The notes under the pieces: generated by a model
What the model saw: only the letters and a program-made list of their open reading frames with translations
What the model was told of the DNA's origin: nothing
The model's database searches: none
Shown: one piece after another, positions 30,299 through 39,088 of the stretch
Layout of the letters: the number at the start of each line of letters is the position of its first letter
Numbering within the stretch: position 1 is the first letter of the stretch
Assembly: GCF_030316885.1 (NCBI RefSeq)
Contig: NZ_JASZYQ010000003.1
Coordinates: 744,001 to 808,000 of the forward strand
DNA length: 64,000 nucleotides
Direction: 5' to 3'
Origin: Variovorax jilinensis
Lineage (GTDB): Bacteria; Pseudomonadota; Gammaproteobacteria; Burkholderiales; Burkholderiaceae_C
Program-made: the position numbers and the translations under genes

Positions 30299-31285
30299 AT
30301 GCACGCATGGCTCTGCGAGAACCCCGTCGGCGTCGATGCGCTGACCTGGAAGGAACTGCCCACCCCGACGCCGGGAGCCGGGCAGGTGCTGATCGAGATC
30401 AAGGCCGCGAGCCTCAATTTCCCGGACCTGCTGATCGTGCAGAACAAGTACCAGATGAAGCCGCCGCTGCCCTTCGTGCCGGGCTCCGAGTACGCGGGCG
30501 TGGTGGCTGCGGTGGGCGAAGGCGTCACGCACCTGAAGGTGGGCCAGAACGTGGCCTGCCTGTCGGGCACCGGCGGCTTCGCCACCCACACGCTGGCGCC
30601 CGCAGCCTTGTGCATGCCCTTGCCCGACGGCTTCGGCCATGTCGACGCGGCCGCATTCATCATGATCTATGCGACGTCGTGGCACGCGCTCATGGATCGC
30701 GCGCAATTGAAGGCCGGCGAAACGGTGCTGGTGCTCGGCGCGGCCGGCGGCGTGGGCACGGCGGCCATCCAGATCGCAAAGGCAGCCGGCGCCAAGGTGA
30801 TTGCAGCGGCATCGACCGACGAGAAATGCGAGCTTTGCAAATCGATTGGTGCCGATGCGACGATCAACTACACGACGCATTCGCTGCCCAATGGCTTTCG
30901 CGATGCCGTGAAGGCCGCCACCGACGGCAAGGGGCCGGATGTCATTTACGACCCGGTTGGCGGTGATTTCGCAGAACCGGCATTCCGCTCCATTGCGTGG
31001 CGCGGCCGTTATCTGGTGGTCGGCTTTGCAGCCGGTCCCATTCCGTCGTTGCCATTGAATTTGACGCTGCTCAAGGGCGCGTCGCTGGTCGGCGTGTTCT
31101 GGGGCGATTTCGCGCGTCGCGAACCCAAGGCCAACGCACAGATGATGGCCGAATTGGCGCAGTGGTACGGCCAGGGCAAGATCAAGCCGGTGATCGACCA
31201 GACGATGCCGATGTCGGAACTCAAGGCGGCCTATGCCCACATGGGTTCGCGCGGCGTCAAGGGCAAGCTCGTGATGGTCAACTGA
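30299..31285 (+). CDS. NADPH:quinone oxidoreductase-like MDR protein
   Basis: Medium-chain reductase of 328 residues without the zinc site, quinone oxidoreductase type. N-terminal GroES-like domain (AASLNFPDLLIVQNKYQ, FVPGSEYAGVV) and a Rossmann domain with GAAGGVGTAAIQIAKAAGA (about 148-166). It probably reduces quinones or enones with NADPH; the physiological substrate is unknown. Stands alone, divergent from surE, with its own terminator. Confidence 0.9.
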   Translation: MHAWLCENPVGVDALTWKELPTPTPGAGQVLIEIKAASLNFPDLLIVQNKYQMKPPLPFVPGSEYAGVVAAVGEGVTHLKVGQNVACLSGTGGFATHTLAPAALCMPLPDGFGHVDAAAFIMIYATSWHALMDRAQLKAGETVLVLGAAGGVGTAAIQIAKAAGAKVIAAASTDEKCELCKSIGADATINYTTHSLPNGFRDAVKAATDGKGPDVIYDPVGGDFAEPAFRSIAWRGRYLVVGFAAGPIPSLPLNLTLLKGASLVGVFWGDFARREPKANAQMMAELAQWYGQGKIKPVIDQTMPMSELKAAYAHMGSRGVKGKLVMVN

Positions 31286-31304
31286 GACGCACGCAGCGGC
31301 CACG

Positions 31305-31330
31305 AAAAAGCCCGCTTGCGCGGGCTTTTT
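31305..31330. terminator. Bidirectional terminator between quinone reductase and H-NS-like genes
   Basis: Stem AAAAAGCCCGC (31305-31315) pairing with GCGGGCTTTTT (31320-31330); T-runs on both strands, between two convergent genes. Confidence 0.92.
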
Positions 31331-31351
31331 CATTGGGCGGTGGAGGTCGCT

Positions 31352-31690
31352 CTATTTGATCTCGAAATCAGCGAGCGACTTGCCTGCAGCCAGCGCTTCG
31401 GTGATCCAGCGCGGCTTGCGGCCGCGGCCACCGGACCAGGTTTCGCCCGTGGGACTGCGGTACTTGGCCGCGGACTTGGGAGCAACGATGCCCGCGCTGC
31501 GCTTGGGAGCACGTCCACCGAGTTTCAGATCGGCGGCGGTGAGGCCGTATTCGGCAATCTTCCTGCGCAACTCCTCGATGACGCCGGCACGCTCCTGATT
31601 CCTCAGATCCTCGGCTTGCTTGCGCAATTGCGCGATCTGCTCGTCGTGCTTCTTGATCTGGGAATTGATGTCGGCAAGTGTTGAGGCCAT
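31352..31690 (-). CDS. H-NS family nucleoid protein
   Basis: DNA-binding protein of 112 residues. The N-terminal half is a coiled coil for oligomerisation (INSQIKKHDEQIAQLRKQAE); the C-terminal half is the H-NS DNA-binding domain with YRSPTGETWSGGRGRKPRW. It is of the short betaproteobacterial type and is expected to bind AT-rich DNA. The coding region has normal local composition. Confidence 0.93.
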   Translation of the reverse strand: MASTLADINSQIKKHDEQIAQLRKQAEDLRNQERAGVIEELRRKIAEYGLTAADLKLGGRAPKRSAGIVAPKSAAKYRSPTGETWSGGRGRKPRWITEALAAGKSLADFEIK

Positions 31691-31886
31691 CGGTGGGTAC
31701 CCTCGAATTGGAAAGCCGAAATTTTAATTCAGTTTTCTATTCAAGCAAGCCAAAAACCGGGTAGAACACGCCGGCTGTCGAAAAGCCGGTAATTGCATGC
31801 CGCCGAGGCGGAGCCAGACCCGGTTGCAGGAACGCAATCCGGCCTCCAAAAGGCCGTACAAAGGTTGCACCAAGGCCGCACAAAGC

Positions 31887-31912
31887 AAAACAGGCACCGA
31901 AGTGCCTGTTTT
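31887..31912 (-). terminator. Terminator downstream of tRNA-His
   Basis: Perfect 11-bp stem AAAACAGGCAC / GTGCCTGTTTT with a CGAA loop, 15 bases past the tRNA 3' end. The 31691-31926 gap otherwise holds nothing recognised. Confidence 0.9.
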
Positions 31913-31926
31913 GATGACGAATGTCT

Positions 31927-32003
31927 TGGGGTGGCTGATGGGACTCGAACCCACGACGACCAGAATCACAATCTGGGACTCTACCAGCTGAGCTACAGCC
32001 ACC
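31927..32003 (-). tRNA. tRNA-His (GTG)
   Basis: Cloverleaf on the minus strand: acceptor GTGGCTG/CAGCCAC with the extra 5' G typical of tRNA-His (32003), D arm TAGCTCAGCTGGTAGAG, anticodon GTG in the loop of CCAGATTGTGATTCTGG, T arm GGGTTCGAGTCCC, and an encoded CCA at 31929-31927. Confidence 0.96.
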
Positions 32004-32032
32004 GTAGAGCCATCGATTGTAGCGCGAAAAAT

Positions 32033-33946
32033 CTATCGTCCGGCAGCCAGCGCCGATTCGGCGGGCTTCGGCACGAGGATTTCCGCCTTGAAGCGGTCCT
32101 TGAGCAGGTTGTAGTAGGCCATCGTCTCGGCGGCACCGATGGCCTGGGCGAACTGCTCGTTCTCCTGCTTGGCCATATCGGCGGGCGGCGGCGTACGCGG
32201 CACGCTCTTGATCACGCGCACCACGGCATAGCCCTGGGCACCGAGGTCGGCGCCGACCAGCGCGGGCAGCTTGCTGCCGTCGGCGCGCAATGCGACGTCG
32301 ATCACGCCGATGGGCTGCGACTGCGTCTCGAGGCGCGACACGGTGACCGGGGCGCCGAAGGAGGCGCCGGCCGCATCGGTCTTCCAGGCGGCCAGCTTGG
32401 CCTCGCCCTCGGCCCGCGCGAGCGCCGCGGCGCGCTCGGCGATCAGTTGCGTGCGAACCTTGTCCTTGACTTCGTCGAAGGGCAGCGTGCGCGCCGGCGA
32501 GAACTGGACGACGCGGCCCGATGCGAGCTGGTTGGCGCCGATCTCGATGGCCTCGGTGTTGTGCTTGCGCTCGAGCGTGTCGGGCGCGAACAGCGCGTTG
32601 AGGAAATTGCGGCTCGCCAGTGCGCCGGTGGCACCGGCCGCGGGCGTGCGGCCGACGTGATCGGCCGTCTGGATCTTGAGGCCGAGCTTGTCGGCCGTGG
32701 GCTGCAGGCTGTCGGGCTGCTGGTAGACCAGGTCGGTGAAGGCCTCCGCCGCCTTCGCGAATTCCTGCGTGGCCTGCTGGCTGCGCACGTCGTTCTCGAT
32801 CGTCGCGCGCACCTTGTCGAACGGCGGCACGATGGCCGGCTTGATGTCGGTCACGAGGATGATGTGGTAGCCGAACTCGGTCTCGACGACGTTGCTGATC
32901 TCGCCCTTCTTGAGCGTGAACACCACGTCCTCGAAAGGCTTGACCATCGCGCCGCGCGTGACGATGTCGAGGTCGCCGCCCTGCGCGGCCGAGCCCGGGT
33001 CCTGCGAATTCTTGCGCGCCAGATCGGCGAAGGTGTTCGGCGCCTTGCGCAGCTCGGCCAGCAGCTGATCGGCCTTCTTGCGCGCCTGTTCGCGCTCCGC
33101 CGCCGGGGCGCTGGCAGGTGCGGCGATCAGGATATGGCTCGCGCGCCGCTCCTCCTTGGAGCCGAACCGGCCCGCGTTCTGGTCGTAGTAGCTGCGCAGG
33201 TCGGCTTCGCTCACCGCAATGTTCTTCTTCGCGGACTCGAGGTCGAGCACCAGGTACTGCACGTTCGCTTGCTCGGCCTGCTGGAACTGCGCCGAGTGGT
33301 CCTTGTAGAAGGCCTGCAGGTCGGCGTCGCTGACGTTCACCTTGGCGGCGAAGTCGGCCGGCTTGAAGAGGGCGACCTGGACCTCGCGCCGGTCGTAGAA
33401 GGCGTCGAGCGTGGCGGCGGCCTGGGCCGGCGTCGCGAAGGCGGTGCCGGAGACGCCGAGCGAGACCTGCTGGGTCGCCAAGTCGGCCCTCACCGAGGCT
33501 TCGTACTGTTCGGGCGTGCGGCCGGTGGCACGCATGAAGGTCTCGCGGTCGAACTTGCCGTCGGCGGTGCGGAAGCTCGCGAGGCCCGGGTCGGCCGCGA
33601 ACATGCGTGCCAGCCGCTCTTCGGACACCGTCATGTTCGACTTGGCGGCTGCAGCCGCCAGGACGCGCTCGCGCACCATGCGTTCGAGCGTGGCGTAGCG
33701 CGCAGCGTCGGAATCGAGCAGCGCGGCATCGATGTTGGGCGCCTGCTGACGGATGCGGTCGACCTCGTTTCGGTGCTGTGCGTCCCATTCGGGCCGCGTG
33801 ATGTCGGCCCCCGCGACCCGGGCCACCATCTCGCCCTGGCCCATGCCCTGGTAGCGATCGACGCCGAACAGCACGAACGAAGGAATGATCAGCAAGAACA
33901 AGAAGAACATGACGATCTTGTGGTGCTTGCGGAAGGAATCAAACAT
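32033..33946 (-). CDS. ppiD: Peptidyl-prolyl isomerase PpiD (SurA_N/parvulin)
   Basis: Periplasmic chaperone/isomerase anchored in the inner membrane near the Sec translocon. The 637 residues show one N-terminal span (MFFLFLLIIPSFVLFGVD), a SurA_N-like chaperone region, a parvulin domain (ASHILIA to FGYHIILVTDIKP, about 260-360) and a large C-terminal domain. The start is ATG 33946, MFDSFRKHHK, with a short cytoplasmic tail. In E. coli hupB precedes ppiD; here the same order is kept with tRNA-Val inserted. Confidence 0.94.
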   Translation of the reverse strand: MFDSFRKHHKIVMFFLFLLIIPSFVLFGVDRYQGMGQGEMVARVAGADITRPEWDAQHRNEVDRIRQQAPNIDAALLDSDAARYATLERMVRERVLAAAAAKSNMTVSEERLARMFAADPGLASFRTADGKFDRETFMRATGRTPEQYEASVRADLATQQVSLGVSGTAFATPAQAAATLDAFYDRREVQVALFKPADFAAKVNVSDADLQAFYKDHSAQFQQAEQANVQYLVLDLESAKKNIAVSEADLRSYYDQNAGRFGSKEERRASHILIAAPASAPAAEREQARKKADQLLAELRKAPNTFADLARKNSQDPGSAAQGGDLDIVTRGAMVKPFEDVVFTLKKGEISNVVETEFGYHIILVTDIKPAIVPPFDKVRATIENDVRSQQATQEFAKAAEAFTDLVYQQPDSLQPTADKLGLKIQTADHVGRTPAAGATGALASRNFLNALFAPDTLERKHNTEAIEIGANQLASGRVVQFSPARTLPFDEVKDKVRTQLIAERAAALARAEGEAKLAAWKTDAAGASFGAPVTVSRLETQSQPIGVIDVALRADGSKLPALVGADLGAQGYAVVRVIKSVPRTPPPADMAKQENEQFAQAIGAAETMAYYNLLKDRFKAEILVPKPAESALAAGR

Positions 33947-33984
33947 GCTTGGACGCTCTCTAGGACGGAATAGCAAAACAGCAA

Positions 33985-34012
33985 TAAAAAAGGCGAACCG
34001 TCAGTTCGCCTT
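33985..34012 (-). terminator. Terminator downstream of tRNA-Val
   Basis: Eight-bp stem (33990-33997 with 34005-34012) and a T-run on the minus strand, between tRNA-Val and ppiD; suggests ppiD has its own promoter or depends on read-through. Confidence 0.85.
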
Positions 34013-34024
34013 CGATGCATCGGG

Positions 34025-34100
34025 TGGTGGGTGCTGAGGGGCTCGAACCCCCGACCTACGCCGTGTAAAGGCGCCGCTCTACCAACTGAGCTAAGCACCC
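34025..34100 (-). tRNA. tRNA-Val (TAC)
   Basis: Minus-strand cloverleaf: acceptor GGGTGCT/AGCACCC, D arm TAGCTCAGTTGGTAGAG, anticodon TAC in GCGCCTTTACACGGCGT, T arm GGGGGTTCGAGCCCCT, discriminator A and encoded CCA at 34027-34025. Confidence 0.96.
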
Positions 34101-34116
34101 CACCTTGATCAATGAC

Positions 34117-34389
34117 TCAGTTCAGCGCGTCTTTGAGCGCCTTGCCGGGCCGGAACTTGGGAATCTTGGCGGCCTTGATTTTAATCGCGTCGCCGGTGCG
34201 CGGATTCCGGCCGGTGCGGGCGGCCCGCTTGCCGACCGCGAAGGTGCCGAAACCGACCAGCGACACGGAGCCGCCCTTCTTGAGCGTGGTACGAATGGCG
34301 CCGATGGTGGATTCGAGTGCGCGCGTGGCAGCGGCTTTGGAGATGTCGGCGTTCTTTGCGATGTGCTCAATCAGTTCGGTTTTGTTCAC
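34117..34389 (-). CDS. hupB: DNA-binding protein HU
   Basis: Histone-like nucleoid protein of 90 residues. [19 protein letters not shown] is the dimerisation part; [20 protein letters not shown] holds the DNA-intercalating arm with the conserved proline. Followed by tRNA-Val and ppiD. About 224 bases without a recognisable feature separate it from ttuC upstream. Confidence 0.96.
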   Translation of the reverse strand: MNKTELIEHIAKNADISKAAATRALESTIGAIRTTLKKGGSVSLVGFGTFAVGKRAARTGRNPRTGDAIKIKAAKIPKFRPGKALKDALN

Positions 34390-34613
34390 AAGGGCCCCTT
34401 GCAGAAAAATTGTTGATCAGGGTCGTCAGAAGCGGCGCCAGCCCCGTGGCGAGGCCACGGAGGTGGACAGGAAGATTGGGTGGCAGCTCTGACGCGCCGG
34501 CAGCGCGCTGCCGACAAGGATTACAACCACTGGGTTACGGGGTGTCAATACGACGCGCCCCCGTGAATGCCAGCGAGGAGCGCGATTTTAGTGGCGTTTT
34601 CGTGAACTGCTTT

Positions 34614-35699
34614 TCAAAGCACCTCGGCGATGGCCCGGCCCAGATCGGCGGTACGAGCGCTGCCGCCGATGTCCGGCGTGCGCGGCGCACCGCTTCCGGG
34701 CGCAAGCACCTTTTCGATCGCGGCCAGGATCGCGTCGTGCGCGGCCTTGTGGCCGAGGAACTCGAGCATCATCGCGCCGCACCAGATCTGACCGATCGGG
34801 TTCGCGATGCCCTTGCCCGCGATGTCGGGCGCCGAGCCGTGCACCGGCTCGAACAGCGACGGCGTGGTGCGCTCGGGATTGAGGTTGGCGCTCGGCGCGA
34901 TGCCGATGGTGCCGGTGCAGGCCGGCCCGAGGTCGGAGAGGATGTCGCCGAAGAGATTGCTCGCCACGACGACATCGAAGAAGTCGGGCCGCTGCACGAA
35001 GTGCGCCGTGAGGATGTCGATGTGGAACTTGTCGAGCGTGACGCCCGGGTACTGCCCGCCCATGGCCGCGACGCGCTCGTCCCAGTAGGGCATGGTGATC
35101 GAGATGCCGTTCGACTTGGTGGCGCTGGTCAGGTGCCTCTTGGGACGCGACTGCGCGAGCTCGAAGGCGAACTTCAGCACCCGATCGACACCCACGCGCG
35201 ACATCACCGTCTCCTGGATCACGATCTCGCGTGCCGTGCCTTCGTACATGCGCCCGCCGATGCTCGAATACTCGCCCTCGGTGTTCTCGCGCACGATGTA
35301 CATGTCGATCTCGCCGGGCTCGCGCGGAGTGCCGTCGCGCCGGACCACTGGCGCGACGATGCCGGGCATCAGCCGCGCAGGGCGAAGGTTGATGTACTGA
35401 TCGAACTCGCGCCGGAACAGCAGCAGCGAGCCCCACAGCGAGACGTGGTCGGGAATCTTGTCGGGCCAGCCGACGGCCCCGAAGTAGATCGCGTCGTGGC
35501 CGCCGATCTGCGCCTTCCAGTCGTCGGGCAGCATCTTGCCGTGCTTCTCGCAGTAGTCCCAGCTCGAGAAATCGAAGTGGTCGAACTTCAGGTCGATGCC
35601 GAATCGGCGCGCCGCGGCATCGAGCACGCGCAGGCCCTCGGGCATGGTCTCCTTGCCGATGCCGTCGCCGGCGATGACTGCGATGCGTTGGGTGCTCAT
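34614..35699 (-). CDS. ttuC: Tartrate dehydrogenase/decarboxylase
   Basis: NAD- and metal-dependent beta-decarboxylating dehydrogenase of the isocitrate/isopropylmalate family, acting on tartrate or D-malate. The 361 residues contain IAVIAGDGIGKETMPEGLRV, VRENTEGEYSSIGG, the metal site DVVVASNLFGDILSDLG and the nucleotide-binding HGSAPDIAGKGIANP. ATG 35699 overlaps the stop of the upstream hydrolase. The hydrolase and ttuC appear to form an operon divergent from a LysR regulator. D-malate rather than tartrate could be the true substrate. Confidence 0.92.
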   Translation of the reverse strand: MSTQRIAVIAGDGIGKETMPEGLRVLDAAARRFGIDLKFDHFDFSSWDYCEKHGKMLPDDWKAQIGGHDAIYFGAVGWPDKIPDHVSLWGSLLLFRREFDQYINLRPARLMPGIVAPVVRRDGTPREPGEIDMYIVRENTEGEYSSIGGRMYEGTAREIVIQETVMSRVGVDRVLKFAFELAQSRPKRHLTSATKSNGISITMPYWDERVAAMGGQYPGVTLDKFHIDILTAHFVQRPDFFDVVVASNLFGDILSDLGPACTGTIGIAPSANLNPERTTPSLFEPVHGSAPDIAGKGIANPIGQIWCGAMMLEFLGHKAAHDAILAAIEKVLAPGSGAPRTPDIGGSARTADLGRAIAEVL

Positions 35700-36592
35700 G
35701 TCTCGGATCCTCGGTTGGCGTTGAAGAAGGAAAGCGCGTCGGCCAACAGCTCTGCGGGCGCTTCCTCGGGAATGTAGTGGCCGCAGGGCAGCGCAGCGCC
35801 CTCGACCCGCTCGGCGCGCGCCCGCCAGAGTGCAAGCACGTCGAAGCAGCGCCCCACCGCACCCTCGGCGCCCCACAGCACGCGCAGCGGCTGCACCAGG
35901 CGACGGCCGGCAGCGATGTCGGCGCGGTCATGGTCGAGGTCGATGGTGGCCGAGGCACGGTAGTCCTCGCAGACGGCCTCTGCCGTGCCAGGGATGGCGG
36001 CGCAGCGTTCGTATTCGGCCATCGCCTCCGGCGTGAACGGCGCGAGGCCGGCATGGCGACCGCCCATCACGCTGTGCAGGTAGCGCCGCGGATCGCTCTC
36101 GATCAGGGCCTCGGGCAGCGGCGGCGGCTGGATCAGGAAGAACCAGTGCCAGTAGGCACGCGCGAAGACCTCGGTGGTGTTCTGGTACATCGCGAGCGTG
36201 GGCGCGATGTCGAGCAGCAGCAGCCGCTCGACCGCCTGCGGATGGTCGACCGCGAGCCTGTGCGCGACCCGCGCGCCGCGGTCGTGCGCGAGCACGCCGA
36301 AGCGCTCGAAGCCGTGTGCGCGCATCGCGAACAGCGCGTCGAGCGCCATCTCGCGCTTGCTGTGGCGCAGATGCGCCGGGTCCGCCGGCGGCCGGCCCGA
36401 ATCGCCGTAGCCGCGCAGGTCGAGCAACACCACGGTGAACTGCTCGGCCAGTCGCGGCGCCACGCGGTGCCAGTTGGCATGGGTCTGCGGATGGCCGTGC
36501 AGCAGCAGCAGCGGCGCGCCGCGGCCACCGATGCGGCCATGCAGGCGGACGCCGTCGCGCTCGAGGTCGAAGGTGGTGAACTTCTCGAACAT
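35696..36592 (-). CDS. Alpha/beta hydrolase, haloacetate dehalogenase-like
   Basis: Cytoplasmic hydrolase of 298 residues. The nucleophile motif is AHDRGAR with Asp104 rather than serine, as in fluoroacetate dehalogenases and epoxide hydrolases; RGYGDSGRPP and catalytic CGHYIPEEAP (His) agree, and YWHWFFL (His149, Trp150) matches the halide-stabilising residues of fluoroacetate dehalogenase. A C-F or C-Cl bond hydrolase acting on haloacetates is plausible. The stop overlaps the ttuC start. Confidence 0.85.
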   Translation of the reverse strand: MFEKFTTFDLERDGVRLHGRIGGRGAPLLLLHGHPQTHANWHRVAPRLAEQFTVVLLDLRGYGDSGRPPADPAHLRHSKREMALDALFAMRAHGFERFGVLAHDRGARVAHRLAVDHPQAVERLLLLDIAPTLAMYQNTTEVFARAYWHWFFLIQPPPLPEALIESDPRRYLHSVMGGRHAGLAPFTPEAMAEYERCAAIPGTAEAVCEDYRASATIDLDHDRADIAAGRRLVQPLRVLWGAEGAVGRCFDVLALWRARAERVEGAALPCGHYIPEEAPAELLADALSFFNANRGSET

Positions 36593-36671
36593 GGGGCGAT
36601 CGTACGTTGCGTGCGCGGCCTCATCAAGCAACAATCGGTCAATCAATACTTTCCAGAATGGAAGCAATCGA

Positions 36672-37628
36672 ATGAGCGACATCGATCGCAGCGATCTCGC
36701 CCTCGTGCTCGCGATCCGCGATGGCGGCAGTCTCGCTGCCGCCGCGGCCGCGCTCGAGGTCGTGCCCTCGGTGGTCACCAAGCGGCTCGGTGCGCTCGAG
36801 TCCCAGCTGGGCCAGCGGCTGTTCGAACGCACCACGCGGCGCCTGAACGTGACGGCCGAGGGCGAGACGGTCTGCCAGCATGCGCGCAGCCTGCTCGAGG
36901 GCTTCGCGGCTCTCGAGAACGAACTCGGCGAGCGCCAGAGCGAACTGCGCGGCACGCTGCGCCTGGCGGCCACCTTCGGCTTCGGACGCCACTGGCTCGG
37001 TCCGGCACTGGCCGACTTCAATGCGCGCCATCCCGGCCTGGAGATCCAGCTCACGCTGGCCGAGAGCCTGCCCGACCTCGGCGCGGAGGGCTACGACGGC
37101 GCGGTCTGGCTCGGCGCGCCGCCGCAGCAGCGTGCGGCAGAGCGCGTGAGCCGCCGCATCGCCCGCAACCAGCGCGTGCTGGCCGCGAGCGCGGACTATC
37201 TCGCGCGCCGCGGCATGCCCGCGGACCCCGCGGCGCTGGCCGCGCACGACTGCCTGGTGACGCGCGAGAACAGCGAGGGCGGCGAGCGCGAGTTCGCACT
37301 CTGGCCGCTGCGCCACGCGCGCGATGGCAGCACCGCGCGGGTGCGCGTTCGCGGGCCGCTGTCCAGCAACTCGGGCGAGCTGGTGCGCGACTGGTGCCTG
37401 GCCGGTCGCGGCATCATGCTGCGCAGCCTGTGGGACGTCGCGCCGCGTCTGGCGAGCGGCGAACTCGTGCGGGTGCTCCCGCAGTACGCGATGCCCGATG
37501 CCGACCTGCAATGGATCGCGCCGTGGCGCCCCAGGACACCGCGGCGCGTGCGGCTCCTGATCGACTTCCTGGTGGAGCGCTTCCGCCCCGAGCCCTGGAA
37601 GGACCTCAGCTCTTCACGACGAGGCTGA
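36672..37628 (+). CDS. LysR-family regulator (probably of the hydrolase-ttuC operon)
   Basis: 318 residues. The N-terminal winged helix (DLALVLAIRDGGSLAAAAAA, FERTTRRLNVTAEG) and the effector domain (LRGTLRLAATFGFGRHWLGP onwards) are complete. It is divergent from the hydrolase-ttuC pair with an 80-bp gap, so that pair is its likely target. The 3' end overlaps the convergent EamA gene by 23 bases. Confidence 0.9.
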   Translation: MSDIDRSDLALVLAIRDGGSLAAAAAALEVVPSVVTKRLGALESQLGQRLFERTTRRLNVTAEGETVCQHARSLLEGFAALENELGERQSELRGTLRLAATFGFGRHWLGPALADFNARHPGLEIQLTLAESLPDLGAEGYDGAVWLGAPPQQRAAERVSRRIARNQRVLAASADYLARRGMPADPAALAAHDCLVTRENSEGGEREFALWPLRHARDGSTARVRVRGPLSSNSGELVRDWCLAGRGIMLRSLWDVAPRLASGELVRVLPQYAMPDADLQWIAPWRPRTPRRVRLLIDFLVERFRPEPWKDLSSSRRG

Positions 37629-38481
37629 CGCCGATCGCCGTGATCGCGATGCCCGCGAGCGTCACGGCCGTGATCGGTTCGGAGAACAGCAGCCAGGCCA
37701 TCACCGCGGTGCAGGGTGGCACCAGGTACAGCAGGCTGGTGACGGCGGTGGCGGTGCCGCGCTGGATCAGCATGTAGAGCAGCGAACTGCCGCCCAGCGA
37801 CAGCGCGAGCACCGACCAGGCCATGGCGCCGCCCGAAGACAGGTTCCAGTGAATCGAGTCCGACTCGAAGGCGGCCAGCGGCAGCGTGACCAGCAAGGCC
37901 GCGCCGAGCTGGATCGCGCTCGCGCTGCGCACGTCGCAGGGCGCGAGGAAGCGCTTCTGGTAGAGCGTGCCCGCAGTGATCGAGAACAGCGCCGTGAGCG
38001 CCAGCGACATCGTGAGCAGGCTGACCTCGCCGCCCTGCCCGAGCTTGCGCAGCACCACGAGCACCAGCCCCGTGAAGCCCAGCAGCAGCCCGGCCCACTG
38101 TCGGCGCGAGATGGTGCCGCCGTTCATCGACAGCCAGACCGCGGTCAGAACCGGCTGGATGCCCACCAGCAGCGCCACCAGGCCGGAGCCCATGCCGGCG
38201 CGCACCGCGGCCCACACGCCGCCCAGGTAGCCGGCCTGCATCAGCACGCCGATGACGGCCAGGTGCAGCCACTGCGCGCGATCGCGCGGCCAGGCCACGC
38301 GGGCCCAGAGGACCCAGATGACGAAGCAGACCATCGAGAGCGCATAGCGCACGGCCAGGAACTTGAGCGGCGGCGCGTACGGCATGCCGTAGCGCGCGAC
38401 GATGAAGCCGGTGCTCCAGATCAGAACGAACACCGCCGGCATCGCGCGCAGCCAGCCCGCATTGCGGGCTGCGCCGGTCAT
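37606..38481 (-). CDS. EamA/DMT family transporter
   Basis: Integral membrane protein of 291 residues with ten hydrophobic segments arranged as two EamA repeats (FVLIWSTGFIVARYGMP in the first; TSLLYLVPPCTAVMAWLLF in the second). Such proteins export amino acids or other small metabolites; the substrate cannot be read. The ATG overlaps the pgsA stop (ATGA). Confidence 0.9.
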   Translation of the reverse strand: MTGAARNAGWLRAMPAVFVLIWSTGFIVARYGMPYAPPLKFLAVRYALSMVCFVIWVLWARVAWPRDRAQWLHLAVIGVLMQAGYLGGVWAAVRAGMGSGLVALLVGIQPVLTAVWLSMNGGTISRRQWAGLLLGFTGLVLVVLRKLGQGGEVSLLTMSLALTALFSITAGTLYQKRFLAPCDVRSASAIQLGAALLVTLPLAAFESDSIHWNLSSGGAMAWSVLALSLGGSSLLYMLIQRGTATAVTSLLYLVPPCTAVMAWLLFSEPITAVTLAGIAITAIGVSLVVKS

Positions 38482-39044
38482 GGCGCGCGGGCCCTGATCT
38501 CGGGAATGGCCTTTTGCAGGTAATAGACCATCGACCAGACGGTCAGTACAGCCGATATCCAGATCAGCCACTGGCCCCAGATCCCGGTGTCGATGCGGCC
38601 GAACAGCGTGCCGTCGTACAGCAGGAAGGGGATCGCGACCATCTGCACCACGGTCTTGACCTTGCCGATCATGTGGACCGCGACGCTCTTGCCGGCGCCG
38701 ATCTGCGCCATCCATTCGCGCAGCGCGGAGATCGCGATCTCGCGGCCGATGATGATCAGCGCCACGAAGACGTCCGCGCGGTTCAGGTGCACCAGCACCA
38801 GCAGCGAGGCGCAGACCAGGAACTTGTCGGCCACCGGATCGAGGAAGGCACCGAAGGCCGAGGTCTGGTTGAGGCGGCGCGCGAGGAAGCCGTCGAGCCA
38901 GTCGGTGGCCGCGAAGACGATGAACATGACCGTGGCGATCAGGTTGCGCATCGGCTCGGCGATCGGCAGGTAGAACACGCCCACGATCAGCGGGATCGCG
39001 ACGATGCGCGTCCAGGTCATGATCGTTGGCAGGGTCCAGAACAT
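38478..39044 (-). CDS. pgsA: CDP-diacylglycerol-glycerol-3-phosphate 3-phosphatidyltransferase
   Basis: Makes phosphatidylglycerophosphate, the first step to phosphatidylglycerol and cardiolipin. The 188 residues contain the CDP-alcohol phosphotransferase motif in WLDGFLARRLNQTSAFG and FLDPVADK (aspartates correctly spaced) and about five membrane spans. ATG 39044 (MFWTLPTIMTWTR) is preferred to 39092. Follows uvrC in the same direction, an order widely conserved in proteobacteria. Confidence 0.95.
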   Translation of the reverse strand: MFWTLPTIMTWTRIVAIPLIVGVFYLPIAEPMRNLIATVMFIVFAATDWLDGFLARRLNQTSAFGAFLDPVADKFLVCASLLVLVHLNRADVFVALIIIGREIAISALREWMAQIGAGKSVAVHMIGKVKTVVQMVAIPFLLYDGTLFGRIDTGIWGQWLIWISAVLTVWSMVYYLQKAIPEIRARAP

Positions 39045-39088
39045 TGCTGGCGAGTATATGGGGCTGCGGCCGCGGGCCCGTGACAGGC

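Noticed and set aside
31927..34100. Integrative element targeted to tRNA-His or tRNA-Val
   Set aside because: No integrase, no direct repeats of the tRNA ends, and the genes between and around are conserved housekeeping genes.
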